Below, one piece after another: positions 1 to 8,797 of a DNA stretch of 64,000 nt. The stretch spans positions 124,001 to 188,000 of the forward strand of contig NZ_OPYN01000164.1 of assembly GCF_900277125.1 (NCBI RefSeq). Reading direction: 5' to 3'. The notes beneath the pieces are model-generated. The model saw only the letters and a program-made list of their open reading frames with translations. It made no database searches and was not told the DNA's origin. How positions within the stretch are numbered: the first letter of the stretch is position 1; each line of letters opens with the position of its first letter. Position numbers and translations under genes: made by a program. The stretch is from Pseudomonas inefficax (GTDB lineage: Bacteria > Pseudomonadota > Gammaproteobacteria > Pseudomonadales > Pseudomonadaceae).

Positions 1-1212
1 CAAGCGGATATGCTTCCTCTGGGCCGAAGGGCTCCTTGGTTTGACGATCCTTCACCAGCTCGATGGCAATCATCAGCCCCTTTCCACGCACGTCACCGAT
101 CGCACGGTGCTTGTCTTTGAGTTCCCGCAAGCGCTCCAGGAAGTATTCGCCGACCAGCGCGGCGTTGTCGGCCAGGTTCTCGCGCAAAGCGATATCGATC
201 GCCGCCAGTCCAGCTGCACAGGACACCGGATGGCCGGGTAGGTGTACCCATGCATGTATACCGAGGTGAAGCCAGCGTCGCGCTCCCAAGCCGAGGCCAC
301 ACGCTGGTTAACCAGAGTAGCGCTAAGGGGCACGTAACCACTGGAGATGCCCTTGGCCAGGCACATGATATCGGGCTTGACGCCCCAGCCACGCGAGCCA
401 AAGAGTGCGCCGCTGCGCCCCAAGCCAGTGATGACCTCGTCAGCAATCAATAGGATATTGTACTTGTCGGCGATCTGACGCAGGCGAGGCCAGTAGCTCG
501 CAGGCGGCACAATCACCCCTCCCGCGCCTTGGATCGGCTCGGCGATGATTGCTGCCACAGTATGGGCCCCCTGAAGCTCGATCTGGCGTTCCATCAATTG
601 AGCACAGATCTCGACCAGCTCTTCAGGGTCCTGAGTGAAGGGATTGCGATACAGATGTGGCCCCTCTACTTGGATGAAGCCGGGCATCAGCGGTTCATAG
701 CTGCTCCGCCAGGCTATGCCACCACATGCAGACATGCCACCGAAGTTCAGGCCGTGATAGCCGTTGTACAGCGAGATGAACTTATACTTGTCGGATTGGC
801 CTTCAAGCTTCCAGTACTGACGTGCGATTTTCAGCGCGCTTTCCACCGCATCCGCCCCCCCAAGACCGAATGACACCTTGGCCATACCTTCCGGCTCGGT
901 GATCTCGATCAGCTTTTGAGACAAGGCAATTGCTGCAGGGTTAGTGCTGCCGGGAAACAGCGAATAGTAGGCGAGCTTGTGCATCTGCTCAGTCACGGCA
1001 TCGACAATTTCTTTGCGCCCGTACCCGGCATTCACACACCACAGTCCTCCTTGCAGATCAAGGAATCGACGACCGTCGACATCTGTGATGTGCACACCAT
1101 CACCGGATTCAATGATAACCGGCTGATTATCTTTCAGACCCTTCGGATCCTGCATGGGATGCATGAGATGCACGGCGTTGTGAGCTTTTAACCAGGCGTT
1201 GCTGCTGTTCAT
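1..1212 (-). pseudogene. Class III PLP aminotransferase, frameshifted and cut by the window edge
   Basis: This is a fold-type I omega-aminotransferase that would transfer an amino group to a keto acid using pyridoxal phosphate. The start at 1212 (MNSSNAW) has CTGGAG seven bases upstream; the frame stays open to 1311, but those extra residues look non-coding. Family marks include the IADEV motif near residue 257 and the PLP lysine in LAKGISSGY at about Lys287. After MHGYTYP (about residue 326) the frame breaks near 233-237. The next family residues (GHPVSCAAGLAAID) continue in another frame down to base 1, which fits loss of one G from a GGG run. The normal length is about 450 residues and the last part lies outside the window. 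Either the gene is dead or the base is a sequencing error. The natural substrate is not identifiable. Confidence 0.85.
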
Positions 1213-1380
1213 GATGTACTCCAGTGATGATTCCAAGGTGGAGCGCACCTTAAAAGCCGCTCCCTTGAGCACCACTGTAAAAAACACCATGCATTGCGTA
1301 TCTACCCTCAACGGGTGAGCCAGGTAATGCTGTCTGGCTCACCCTCCGGCTCTTCTGAATGATCGGGCCAAAGAAGGTGC

Positions 1381-1821
1381 TCAAGGCTCAATTCGTTTGA
1401 GCTCGTTGAGTAAATGCAGCAGTTGCTCCAGCTTATCTTCACCGAATTGCTCCTGGATCTTGCGGTAATTGGCTTCCATCCCTTCACACATGGCATCGAA
1501 GCTCGCGCGGCCCAAGTCAGTCAGCGTCACAAAAACGCGGCGCTGATCCTCGATACCCTTGCGTCGGTACACCAGTCCGTCCCGCTCCAGGCGGCTAATA
1601 ACCCCGGTCATGCTCGGTTTGAGAATGCAGGCCAAATGTGCGAGCTGGTGGCTTTCCAGCTCGCCCTGCTGGCGCAGGATGCGAATGACTCGCCATTGCT
1701 GCTCGGTCAACTCGTGCTCATTCAGAAGCGGCCTGAAAAATGCCATTGCAGCCTCACGGGCCTGCAGCAAACTCAGCGTGAGTGAAGGACGTGTTTCAGT
1801 CATGGGTAGAGTCTGTGCCAT
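1381..1821 (-). CDS. hpaR: MarR-family repressor of the 4-HPA meta-cleavage operon (HpaR, copy 1)
   Basis: This 146-residue winged-helix protein is of HpaR length. The HTH lies around residues 50-95 (QQWRVIRILRQQGELESHQL, then CILKPSMTGVISRLERDGLV), followed by the wing with the DQR signature. In enteric bacteria HpaR represses hpaG-type operons and is released by homoprotocatechuate-type ligands. It lies beside hpaA and hpaG1 and is closely similar to a second copy at 13101-13523. The start could be 1821 or the internal Met at 1803, which aligns with the first Met of copy 2. Family assignment is firm; which copy controls which promoter is unknown. Confidence 0.9.
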   Translation of the reverse strand: MAQTLPMTETRPSLTLSLLQAREAAMAFFRPLLNEHELTEQQWRVIRILRQQGELESHQLAHLACILKPSMTGVISRLERDGLVYRRKGIEDQRRVFVTLTDLGRASFDAMCEGMEANYRKIQEQFGEDKLEQLLHLLNELKRIEP

Positions 1822-1987
1822 CTGATCCAGCTCACAAGATTAGGAACATTTAACTGCCGCGACAACTGGCGAAGCCTGTGGAAAGTGCAATCTGTTCCAC
1901 GGAAAACCCATTCAAGCCCAACCTGCAAGCTGCGAGTATTGCTATCAAATAACGACCACTCTGCGCAGGTATCGCCACTTGGCCACC

Positions 1988-2893
1988 TCACTTCAACTCC
2001 GCCTGCCGCTGCCGATACTCCCCCGGCGTGAGCCCCGCATAGCGACTGAAGAAACGGCTGAAATAGGCCGGGTCCTTGAATCCGAGCTGGTAGCAGACCT
2101 CATTCACAGAACTGCTGGAGAAAAGCAGCAAGCGTCTGGCCTCCTGCATCAGCCGCTCCAGCACCAGGCGCTTGGAGGGCAGATCGGCGATTCGCCTGCA
2201 GATATCGTTGAGCCGCGCTTCAGTGACGCCGATTTGAGCCGCATAGTTTGCAAGAGGCCAATGCTCAAGGTAGTGCGCCTCGACCAGCGCATTGAAGCGA
2301 TGGAAAATCTTCAAGTCCTCGTGACGGGCCGGGGTTGCCTCGCGCGAGTTAGGGCAAAGCCGCAGCAAACTGATCATGATCAGCCGCGTGAGCGATTGCA
2401 ACGCCGCATCTCGTCCCGGATGAGGGCTCGCGAACTCATCGCTAAGCGCCTCCAGCCACGCCCCCAGGCGCCTGGCCTCAGCCAGGTCCGCCGCGGGCAC
2501 TTTGGCCAGCGCCACACATACCGGGCGCACCTGCATTCCAGCAGGCAACAGGCTGGCATCCGCCTCTATCAATTGCCACACCAGCTGTTGCCGTACCGTA
2601 AGTACGTGCCCATCGCTGCCCGGATCAGTGACGAAGGAGTGTGTCACCGTCGGCGGTGTAAGGAAAAACATCGGCCCCGACTCGATGAACTGCTGGTCAT
2701 CCAGATACACCCGCACCGTGCCGGACTTCACGTAGTGCACCTGGAAAAACCGGTCGTGCCGGTGCACCGGCATGTTGCGCCCGAAAAACCCAGCCAGGTT
2801 GCCGAGCCGGTCGTAATGCACCTCGCTGTCGCTGTAGCGCTGGTCGTAGACCTGGCCGATGTTGATGTTCGGAATGGGATGCCTGTTGCTCAT
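1988..2893 (-). CDS. hpaA: AraC-family activator of 4-hydroxyphenylacetate catabolism (HpaA)
   Basis: The protein has 301 residues. An N-terminal cupin sensor domain (HRHDRFFQVHYVKSG near residues 45-60) is followed by a C-terminal double HTH; its second helix-turn-helix reads CYQLGFKDPAYFSRFF near residues 265-282, the AraC/XylS signature. HpaA proteins bind 4-HPA and activate the hydroxylase genes in E. coli W. It is transcribed divergently from hpaG1 across a 158-bp gap that holds the putative HpaR boxes. Here the hydroxylase genes lie 8 kb away, so its target promoter could be those genes or hpaG1; the sequence does not settle this. Confidence 0.88.
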   Translation of the reverse strand: MSNRHPIPNINIGQVYDQRYSDSEVHYDRLGNLAGFFGRNMPVHRHDRFFQVHYVKSGTVRVYLDDQQFIESGPMFFLTPPTVTHSFVTDPGSDGHVLTVRQQLVWQLIEADASLLPAGMQVRPVCVALAKVPAADLAEARRLGAWLEALSDEFASPHPGRDAALQSLTRLIMISLLRLCPNSREATPARHEDLKIFHRFNALVEAHYLEHWPLANYAAQIGVTEARLNDICRRIADLPSKRLVLERLMQEARRLLLFSSSSVNEVCYQLGFKDPAYFSRFFSRYAGLTPGEYRQRQAELK

Positions 2894-2971
2894 TGCTGGT
2901 TGTCTCGACCTGTCTTCACAAGGCTCATGGTGCCCCCGTCGAGTCGGAGTGACAAGGAGGCCTTGACCATC

Positions 2972-3005
2972 ATTAACATATTAACTATAAGATTAACACA
3001 TTAAC
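2972..3005. promoter_or_regulatory. Tandem operator-like repeat in the hpaA-hpaG1 gap
   Basis: Two copies of ATTAACAYATTAAC begin at 2972 and 2992, exactly 20 bp apart, so they face the same side of the helix. Each contains ATTAA-N4-TTAAC. A third copy, the perfect inverted repeat ATTAA-CACA-TTAAT, lies at 13579-13592 upstream of the second hpaR. MarR dimers commonly bind such sites. The assignment to HpaR is inference. Confidence 0.6.
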
Positions 3006-3051
3006 GAATTTACCGAGCAGCTAGCTGCTCCACCACTGCCAGGAGAAAAGC

Positions 3052-3723
3052 ATGAGCCATGCGTTGCATGACGTTGCGAACGGCACCGTGTTCGGCGTAG
3101 CGCTGAACTACAACGGTCTGCTGCAGCAGCGTCTGGCTGAGTTCGGACAGCCCCCTTACAAACAGGCCCCGGTCAAGCCGGTGCTGTTCATCAAGACGCC
3201 GAACACCCGTAACGCCCATGGTGCCAACGTGATTCACCCCGCCGGCGAGCGCCTGCAACCGGGCCCGGCGCTGGGCGTGGTGATTGGCAAGGACGCCAGC
3301 CGGGTCAGTGCCGCTGACGCCCTGGCCCATGTGGCTGGCTACACCATCGTCAATGAATACAGCCTGCCGGAAGACAGCTACTACCGCCCGGCAGTCAAGG
3401 CGAAGTGCCGCGACGGGTTCTGCGCGATAGGGCCTGAACTGGTCCCCGCCGATGCAGTGAAAGACCCTCATCAGTTGACCTTGAAGCTCTACGTCAATGG
3501 CAACGTCGTGCAGGAAAACACCACGGCCAACTTTGTGCGCAGCATTCCCCAACTGATTGCCGAGCTGAGCGAGTTCATGACCCTGCACGCCGGTGACGTA
3601 CTGATCACAGGTACCCCCGAGGGCCGTGTGGATGTGAAGCCTGGCGACTTCGTCGAGGTCGAGATCACCGGCCTTGGGCGGTTGGCAAATACCATCGTGG
3701 CTGACACAGAGGGCCAAGCATGA
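3052..3723 (+). CDS. hpaG1: 4-HPA degradation isomerase/decarboxylase subunit (HpaG1)
   Basis: A fumarylacetoacetate-hydrolase-fold protein of 223 residues, acting with HpaG2 to decarboxylate and isomerise 5-oxo-pent-3-ene-1,2,5-tricarboxylate to 2-oxo-hept-4-ene-1,7-dioate. The E. coli enzyme is one fused protein; pseudomonads split it, as here. The metal-site region near residues 60-90 and the C-terminal block LITGTPEGRVDVKPGDFVEVEI are typical. The start is supported by GGAG eight bases upstream. The stop overlaps the hpaG2 start (ATGA at 3720-3723). It opens the meta-cleavage operon directly behind the tandem operator repeat. Confidence 0.92.
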   Translation: MSHALHDVANGTVFGVALNYNGLLQQRLAEFGQPPYKQAPVKPVLFIKTPNTRNAHGANVIHPAGERLQPGPALGVVIGKDASRVSAADALAHVAGYTIVNEYSLPEDSYYRPAVKAKCRDGFCAIGPELVPADAVKDPHQLTLKLYVNGNVVQENTTANFVRSIPQLIAELSEFMTLHAGDVLITGTPEGRVDVKPGDFVEVEITGLGRLANTIVADTEGQA

Positions 3724-4487
3724 AACACGCGCGCATTCGCTATGAGGGCAGCGTTCATGCTGTCACCGTCGAGGACAACAGTGCCGTTCGCCTGGAAGAC
3801 GGTCGACTTATCGCCGCAGAACAAGTCGAGTGGCTTCCACCTGCCAACGGCAGCATGTTTGCCTTGGGCCTGAACTACGCCGACCACGCTCGGGAACTGG
3901 CTTTCGCTCCACCTACCGAGCCCCTGGCTTTCATCAAGTCGCCGGGCACTTACACCGGCCACAACCAGGTCACTTGGCGTCCGGACAACGTCGAATACAT
4001 GCACTACGAGTGCGAATTGGTCGCGGTCATCGGCAAGCCAGCAAAGAACGTCAAGCGCGAAGACGCCCTGGACTATGTCGCCGGCTACACCGTGTGCAAC
4101 GACTACGCCATTCGCGACTACCTGGAAAACTACTACCGCCCCAACCTGCGGGTGAAAAACCGCGACGCCACCACCCCGGTCGGCCCGTGGATCGTCGATG
4201 CCGCCGACGTGCCGGATGTCAGCAACCTGAAGCTGCGCACCTGGATCAACGGTGAGCTGAAGCAGGAAGGCACCACCGCGGACATGATCTTCGACATCCC
4301 GCACCTGATCGAATACTTCTCCAGCTTCATGACCCTGCAACCAGGCGACATGATCGCCACCGGCACGCCGGAAGGCCTGGCCGATGTGGTACCGGGCGAT
4401 GAAGTGGTGGTGGAAGTGGAAGGCGTCGGTCGCCTGGTCAACCGTATCGTCAGCGAAGCTGACTTCTTCAAGAACAACAAGGCATGA
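3720..4487 (+). CDS. hpaG2: 4-HPA degradation isomerase/decarboxylase subunit (HpaG2)
   Basis: An FAH-fold protein of 255 residues. Core marks are FALGLNYADHARE near residue 48, the metal-binding stretch YECELVAVIGKPAKNV near 99-114, DYVAGYTVCNDYAIRDY near 119-135 and the C-terminal MIATGTPEGLADVVPGDEV. It is the second half of the split HpaG enzyme. Its start overlaps hpaG1 by ATGA and its stop overlaps hpaE by ATGA at 4484, so the three genes are probably translationally coupled. Confidence 0.93.
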   Translation: MKHARIRYEGSVHAVTVEDNSAVRLEDGRLIAAEQVEWLPPANGSMFALGLNYADHARELAFAPPTEPLAFIKSPGTYTGHNQVTWRPDNVEYMHYECELVAVIGKPAKNVKREDALDYVAGYTVCNDYAIRDYLENYYRPNLRVKNRDATTPVGPWIVDAADVPDVSNLKLRTWINGELKQEGTTADMIFDIPHLIEYFSSFMTLQPGDMIATGTPEGLADVVPGDEVVVEVEGVGRLVNRIVSEADFFKNNKA

Positions 4488-5953
4488 GCAGCATGATCAA
4501 GCACTGGATCAACGGCCGTGAGGTCGAAAGCAAAGACACCTTCGTCAACTACAACCCGGCCACCGGCGACGCCATCTGCGAAGTTGCCAGCGGTGGTGCC
4601 GAGGAAGTTGCCCAGGCCGTGGCTGCGGCCAAAGAAGCCTTCCCCAAGTGGGCCAATACCCCGGCCAAGGAACGTGCCCGCCTGATGCGCAAGCTCGGTG
4701 AGCTGATCGACCAGAACGTGCCGAAACTGGCCGAGCTGGAAACCCTCGACACCGGCCTGCCGATCCACCAGACCCGCAACGTGCTGATCCCCCGCGCCTC
4801 GCACAACTTCGAGTTCTTCGCTGAAGTGTGCACGCGCATGGACGGCCACACCTACCCGGTCGACGACCAGATGCTCAACTACACCCTGTACCAGCCGGTC
4901 GGCGTGTGTGGCCTGGTGTCGCCATGGAACGTGCCGTTCATGACCGCCACCTGGAAGACCGCGCCGTGCCTGGCACTGGGTAACACTGCGGTGTTGAAGA
5001 TGAGCGAGCTGTCGCCGCTGACCGCCAACGAGCTGGGCCGCCTGGCCGTCGAGGCCGGCATCCCCAATGGCGTGCTCAACGTGATCCAGGGCTACGGTGC
5101 CACGGCCGGTGACGCCCTGGTGCGCCACCCGGATGTGCGCGCCATCTCATTCACCGGTGGCACCGCCACCGGCCGCAAGATCATGCAGACCGCTGGCCTG
5201 AAGAAGTACTCGATGGAACTGGGCGGCAAGTCGCCGGTGCTGATCTTCGAAGACGCCGACTTGGAGCGCGCGCTGGACGCGGCGCTGTTCACCATCTTCT
5301 CGCTGAACGGCGAACGCTGCACTGCCGGCAGCCGCATCTTCATCCAGGAGAGCGTCTACCCGCAGTTCGTCGCCGAGTTCGCCGCCCGCGCCAAACGCCT
5401 GATCGTCGGTGACCCGACCGACCCGAAAACCCAGGTCGGCTCGATGATCACCCAGGCGCACTACGACAAGGTGACTGGCTACATCAAGATCGGCATGGAA
5501 GAAGGCGCACGCCTGGTCGCCGGTGGCCTGGAGCGCCCGGCCAACCTGCCTGCGCACCTGGCCAAGGGCCAGTTCATCCAGCCCACCGTGTTCGCCGACG
5601 TGAACAACAAGATGCGCATCGCCCAGGAAGAAATCTTCGGCCCGGTGGTGTGCCTGATTCCGTTCAAGGACGAAGCCGAGGCGCTGCAACTGGCCAACGA
5701 CACCGAGTACGGCTTGGCCTCGTACATCTGGACCCTGGACATCGGCAAGGCCCACCGCCTGGCGCGTGGCATCGAAGCCGGCATGGTGTTCATCAACAGC
5801 CAGAACGTGCGTGACCTGCGTCAGCCATTCGGCGGCGTGAAAGGCTCCGGTACCGGCCGTGAAGGCGGGCAGTACAGCTTCGAAGTGTTCGCCGAGATCA
5901 AGAACGTGTGCATCTCGATGGGCAGCCACCACATTCCGCGCTGGGGCGTGTAG
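4484..5953 (+). CDS. hpaE: 5-carboxymethyl-2-hydroxymuconate-semialdehyde dehydrogenase (HpaE)
   Basis: An NAD-dependent aldehyde dehydrogenase of 489 residues that oxidises the ring-cleavage aldehyde to 5-carboxymethyl-2-hydroxymuconate. Visible marks: the NAD-fold loop SFTGGTATGRKIM near 225-237, the general base Glu in MELGGKSPVLIFED near 245-258, and the nucleophile Cys in LNGERCTAGSR near 279-289. Length is normal. Two starts are possible, 4484 or the in-frame Met at 4493; the first overlaps the hpaG2 stop and was chosen. Confidence 0.94.
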   Translation: MSSMIKHWINGREVESKDTFVNYNPATGDAICEVASGGAEEVAQAVAAAKEAFPKWANTPAKERARLMRKLGELIDQNVPKLAELETLDTGLPIHQTRNVLIPRASHNFEFFAEVCTRMDGHTYPVDDQMLNYTLYQPVGVCGLVSPWNVPFMTATWKTAPCLALGNTAVLKMSELSPLTANELGRLAVEAGIPNGVLNVIQGYGATAGDALVRHPDVRAISFTGGTATGRKIMQTAGLKKYSMELGGKSPVLIFEDADLERALDAALFTIFSLNGERCTAGSRIFIQESVYPQFVAEFAARAKRLIVGDPTDPKTQVGSMITQAHYDKVTGYIKIGMEEGARLVAGGLERPANLPAHLAKGQFIQPTVFADVNNKMRIAQEEIFGPVVCLIPFKDEAEALQLANDTEYGLASYIWTLDIGKAHRLARGIEAGMVFINSQNVRDLRQPFGGVKGSGTGREGGQYSFEVFAEIKNVCISMGSHHIPRWGV

Positions 5954-5960
5954 AGCAATT

Positions 5961-6000
5961 TTCGCCCGAGCGATGAGCCCGCTCCCACAGGGACCTCGTC
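5961..6000. repeat. REP-like fragment typical of P. putida intergenic repeats
   Basis: The string GAGCCCGCTCCCACAGGG matches the common half of the short palindromic REP repeats scattered through P. putida-group genomes. Only one arm is clear, in the 83-bp hpaE-hpaD gap. The assignment rests on remembered consensus. Confidence 0.45.
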
Positions 6001-6036
6001 AGCTTCTATAACAACATCCTCTAACCGGAGACTCCC

Positions 6037-6960
6037 ATGGGCAAAGTCGCACTTGCCGCCAAGATCACCCATGTGCCGTCCATGTACCTGTCCGAGCTGC
6101 CAGGCCCACACCAGGGCTTTCGCCAGGCCGCCATCGACGGGCATCACGAGATCAGCCGCCGCTGCCGTGAACTGGGCGTCGACACCATCGTCGTGTTCGA
6201 CACCCACTGGCTGGTCAACGCCAACTACCACGTGCTGTGCGCCCCACACTTCGAGGGCGTGTACACCAGCAACGAGCTGCCGCACTTCATCAGCAACATG
6301 GCCTACGCGTTCCCGGGCAACACCGAACTTGGCCTGCTGCTGGCGGAAACCTGCAACCAGTTCAATGTCGAAACCATGGCCCACCACGCCACCACCCTGG
6401 GCCCGGAGTACGGCACCCTGGTGCCTATGCGCTACATGAACCAGGACCAGCACTTCAAGGTGGTCTCGGTCTCGGCGCTGTGCACCTCGCACTACCTGGC
6501 CGACAGCGCCCGCCTCGGCTGGGCCATGCGCAAGGCCGTGGAAGACCACTACGACGGCACCGTGGCATTCCTCGCCAGCGGCTCGCTGTCACACCGCTTC
6601 GCCCAGAACGGCCAGGCGCCGGATTTCGCTACCAAGGTCTGGAGCCCGTTCCTGGAAACCCTGGACAACCGTGTGGTGCAGATGTGGCAGAACGGCGAGT
6701 GGGAGGAATTCTGCGGGATGCTCCCGGAGTACGCCGCCAAAGGCCACGGCGAAGGCTTCATGCACGATACCGCGATGCTGTTGGGCGTACTGGGCTGGTC
6801 CAGCTATGACGGCAAGGCCGAGGTGGTGACGCCTTACTTCGGCTCTTCGGGCACAGGCCAGATCAACGCGATCTTCCCGGTCACGCCTCAAGACGGCTCG
6901 GCGATTCCGCCGGCACAAGCCGCCAATCCGGCTGCCGTCGCGTCCACCAGCCGCCTGTGA
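6037..6960 (+). CDS. hpaD: 3,4-dihydroxyphenylacetate 2,3-dioxygenase (HpaD), LigB-type
   Basis: A class III extradiol dioxygenase of 307 residues that opens homoprotocatechuate between C2 and C3, giving 5-carboxymethyl-2-hydroxymuconate semialdehyde. The N-terminal Fe(II) site is visible (AAKITHVPSMYLSELPGPHQG near residues 6-26), followed by VVFDTHWLVNANYHV near 48-62. Length and order match HpaD of other proteobacteria. It is structurally unrelated to the three VOC-type dioxygenases later in the window. The start is supported by CCGGAG ten bases upstream. Confidence 0.93.
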   Translation: MGKVALAAKITHVPSMYLSELPGPHQGFRQAAIDGHHEISRRCRELGVDTIVVFDTHWLVNANYHVLCAPHFEGVYTSNELPHFISNMAYAFPGNTELGLLLAETCNQFNVETMAHHATTLGPEYGTLVPMRYMNQDQHFKVVSVSALCTSHYLADSARLGWAMRKAVEDHYDGTVAFLASGSLSHRFAQNGQAPDFATKVWSPFLETLDNRVVQMWQNGEWEEFCGMLPEYAAKGHGEGFMHDTAMLLGVLGWSSYDGKAEVVTPYFGSSGTGQINAIFPVTPQDGSAIPPAQAANPAAVASTSRL

Positions 6961-7016
6961 TCCACCCGCCAGGCTGCCACAGGTGGCCTGGCGCTTCTGC
7001 CACGACGAGGCCCTAC

Positions 7017-7427
7017 ATGCCACACCTGGTATTGCTCTATACCCCCGACCTGGAAGCCGACGCCGATATCCCCGGGCTGTGCCGCGCCCTGGCCGACAGC
7101 ATGCTCGAACAGCGCGACGAAACCGGCAAGGCCGTGTTCCCCACCGGCGGCACCCGCGTGCTGGCCTACCCCGCCGCCCATTGCGCGGTGGCTGACGGCC
7201 AGGGCGACTACGGCTTCCTGTATGCCAACCTGCGCATGGGCAGCGGCCGCAGCCGCGAGGTGCACAAGGCCGTCGGCGACAACCTGCTGCAGGTGCTCAG
7301 GCAACGCCTGGACGGGCTGCTGCAACAACGCCCGATCGGCATCACCCTGCAGATCGACGAAAGCGCCCAGCAGGTCTACGACGCCAAGCACAGCACCTTG
7401 CACCCGCTGTTCAACCGCTCGGCCTGA
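7017..7427 (+). CDS. hpaF: 5-carboxymethyl-2-hydroxymuconate isomerase (HpaF)
   Basis: A 136-residue protein beginning MPHLVLLYTPDLE. In this family the proline at position 2 becomes the N-terminal catalytic base after Met removal. It interconverts 5-carboxymethyl-2-hydroxymuconate and its 2-oxo isomer before decarboxylation by HpaG. The frame is open further upstream to 6957, but the conserved Met-Pro start at 7017 is the only one giving the catalytic proline. The C-terminal stretch SREVHKAVGDNLLQVL is typical of CHMI proteins. Confidence 0.92.
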   Translation: MPHLVLLYTPDLEADADIPGLCRALADSMLEQRDETGKAVFPTGGTRVLAYPAAHCAVADGQGDYGFLYANLRMGSGRSREVHKAVGDNLLQVLRQRLDGLLQQRPIGITLQIDESAQQVYDAKHSTLHPLFNRSA

Positions 7428-7472
7428 ACCCAGGTCGCCCGTTGCCTCATCACACAACAAGTACAAAAACCA

Positions 7473-8780
7473 ATGAGCACACTCGAACATGCCTCGCCGG
7501 CACAAAGCCCGGCCGAACTGGCCGATGCCACCCACCGCACGATCACCTGGCGGCTGATGCCGTTGCTGCTGGTCTGCTACCTGTTTGCCCACCTCGACCG
7601 CATCAACATCGGCTTCGCCAAGATGCAGATGAGCCAGGACCTGCAGCTGTCCGATACGGTCTACGGCTTGGGCGCCGGCCTGTTCTTCATTGCCTATGCG
7701 CTGTTCGGCGTGCCCAGCAACCTGATGCTGGAACGCGTCGGCCCACGTCGCTGGATCGCCACGCTGATGGTGGTGTGGGGCGCGCTGTCGACCAGCATGC
7801 TGCTGATCGAGAGCAGCAGTGCCTTCTACCTGCTGCGCTTCGCCCTGGGTGCAGCCGAGGCCGGCTTCTTCCCGGGCATCCTGGTCTACCTCAACCGCTG
7901 GTACCCCGCCGGGCGCCGCGCCCAGGTCACCGCGCTGTTCGCCATCGCCGTGCCGTTGGCCGGCGTGGTGGGTGGGCCGCTGTCCGGGGCGATCCTCGCG
8001 TTCATGCACGACAGCGCCGGGCTGCGCGGCTGGCAGTGGATGTTCCTGCTCGAAGGTGCGCCGGTGATACTGCTGGGCCTGGTGGTGCTGGCCGCACTGC
8101 CGGAACGCTTCGAGCAGGTGCACTGGCTCGACGACCGGCAGAAGGCGGCATTGCGTGCCCAGTTCGGCAGCGAAGAGCAGCGCAAGAGCGTCACGTCCCT
8201 TGGCGGCATCCTCACCAGCCCGGCCATCTGGCTGCTGGTGGCGGTGTATTGCGCGGTGATGCTGGCGGTCAACACCCTGGCCTTCTGGATGCCCAGCCTC
8301 ATTCACGGTGCCGGCATCGGCAGCGACGCCAGCGTCGGTCTGCTCAGCGCCCTGCCCTACCTCTCCGGCTGCGTGTTCATGCTCGCCTGCGGGCGTTCCA
8401 GCGACCGCCAGCGTGAACGTCGCTGGCACCTGTGCATCCCGCTGCTGATGGCCGCCGCCGGCATCGCCATCACCGGCCTGGCACCCCAGCAACCCTGGCC
8501 AGTGCTGGCCGGGCTGGTGCTGGCGGGCATGGGCGCCAGCGCTGCGCTGCCGATGTTCTGGCAGCTACCGCCGGCGTTCCTCAATACCCGCACCCAGGCC
8601 GCCGGTATCGCCCTGATCAGCTCACTGGGCAGCATCGCCTCGTTCGCGGCGCCCTACTTCATCGGCTGGGTCCGCGATACCACGCAAAGCGCCAGCCTTG
8701 CGCTGTACGCCCTGGCCGTCTTCATCACCCTCGGTGGCCTGCTGGTGCTGCGCACCCGGGCCGCCATCGTCAACCCTTGA
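7473..8780 (+). CDS. hpaX: 4-hydroxyphenylacetate permease, MFS (HpaX)
   Basis: A 12-helix major facilitator of the anion:cation symporter family, 435 residues, in the inner membrane. TM1 begins near residue 28 (MPLLLVCYLFAHLDRINIGFAKMQM), with the ACS signature LDRINIGFAK, and the GPRRWIA loop lies between TM2 and TM3. In E. coli HpaX takes up 4-HPA by proton symport. It sits inside the hpa operon, 45 bp after hpaF and 17 bp before hpaH. A paralogue is at 20872-22170. Confidence 0.92.
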   Translation: MSTLEHASPAQSPAELADATHRTITWRLMPLLLVCYLFAHLDRINIGFAKMQMSQDLQLSDTVYGLGAGLFFIAYALFGVPSNLMLERVGPRRWIATLMVVWGALSTSMLLIESSSAFYLLRFALGAAEAGFFPGILVYLNRWYPAGRRAQVTALFAIAVPLAGVVGGPLSGAILAFMHDSAGLRGWQWMFLLEGAPVILLGLVVLAALPERFEQVHWLDDRQKAALRAQFGSEEQRKSVTSLGGILTSPAIWLLVAVYCAVMLAVNTLAFWMPSLIHGAGIGSDASVGLLSALPYLSGCVFMLACGRSSDRQRERRWHLCIPLLMAAAGIAITGLAPQQPWPVLAGLVLAGMGASAALPMFWQLPPAFLNTRTQAAGIALISSLGSIASFAAPYFIGWVRDTTQSASLALYALAVFITLGGLLVLRTRAAIVNP

Positions 8781-8797
8781 ATCCAGAGATCCCCACC

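Noticed and set aside
5961..6000. The GC-rich string after hpaE as a terminator.
   Set aside because: Only one arm of the repeat is present and no stable hairpin with a U tract forms, so it is listed as a REP-like fragment only.
6888..8492. A 534-codon - strand frame opposite hpaF and hpaX.
   Set aside because: Shadow of conserved genes; no domain or ribosome site.
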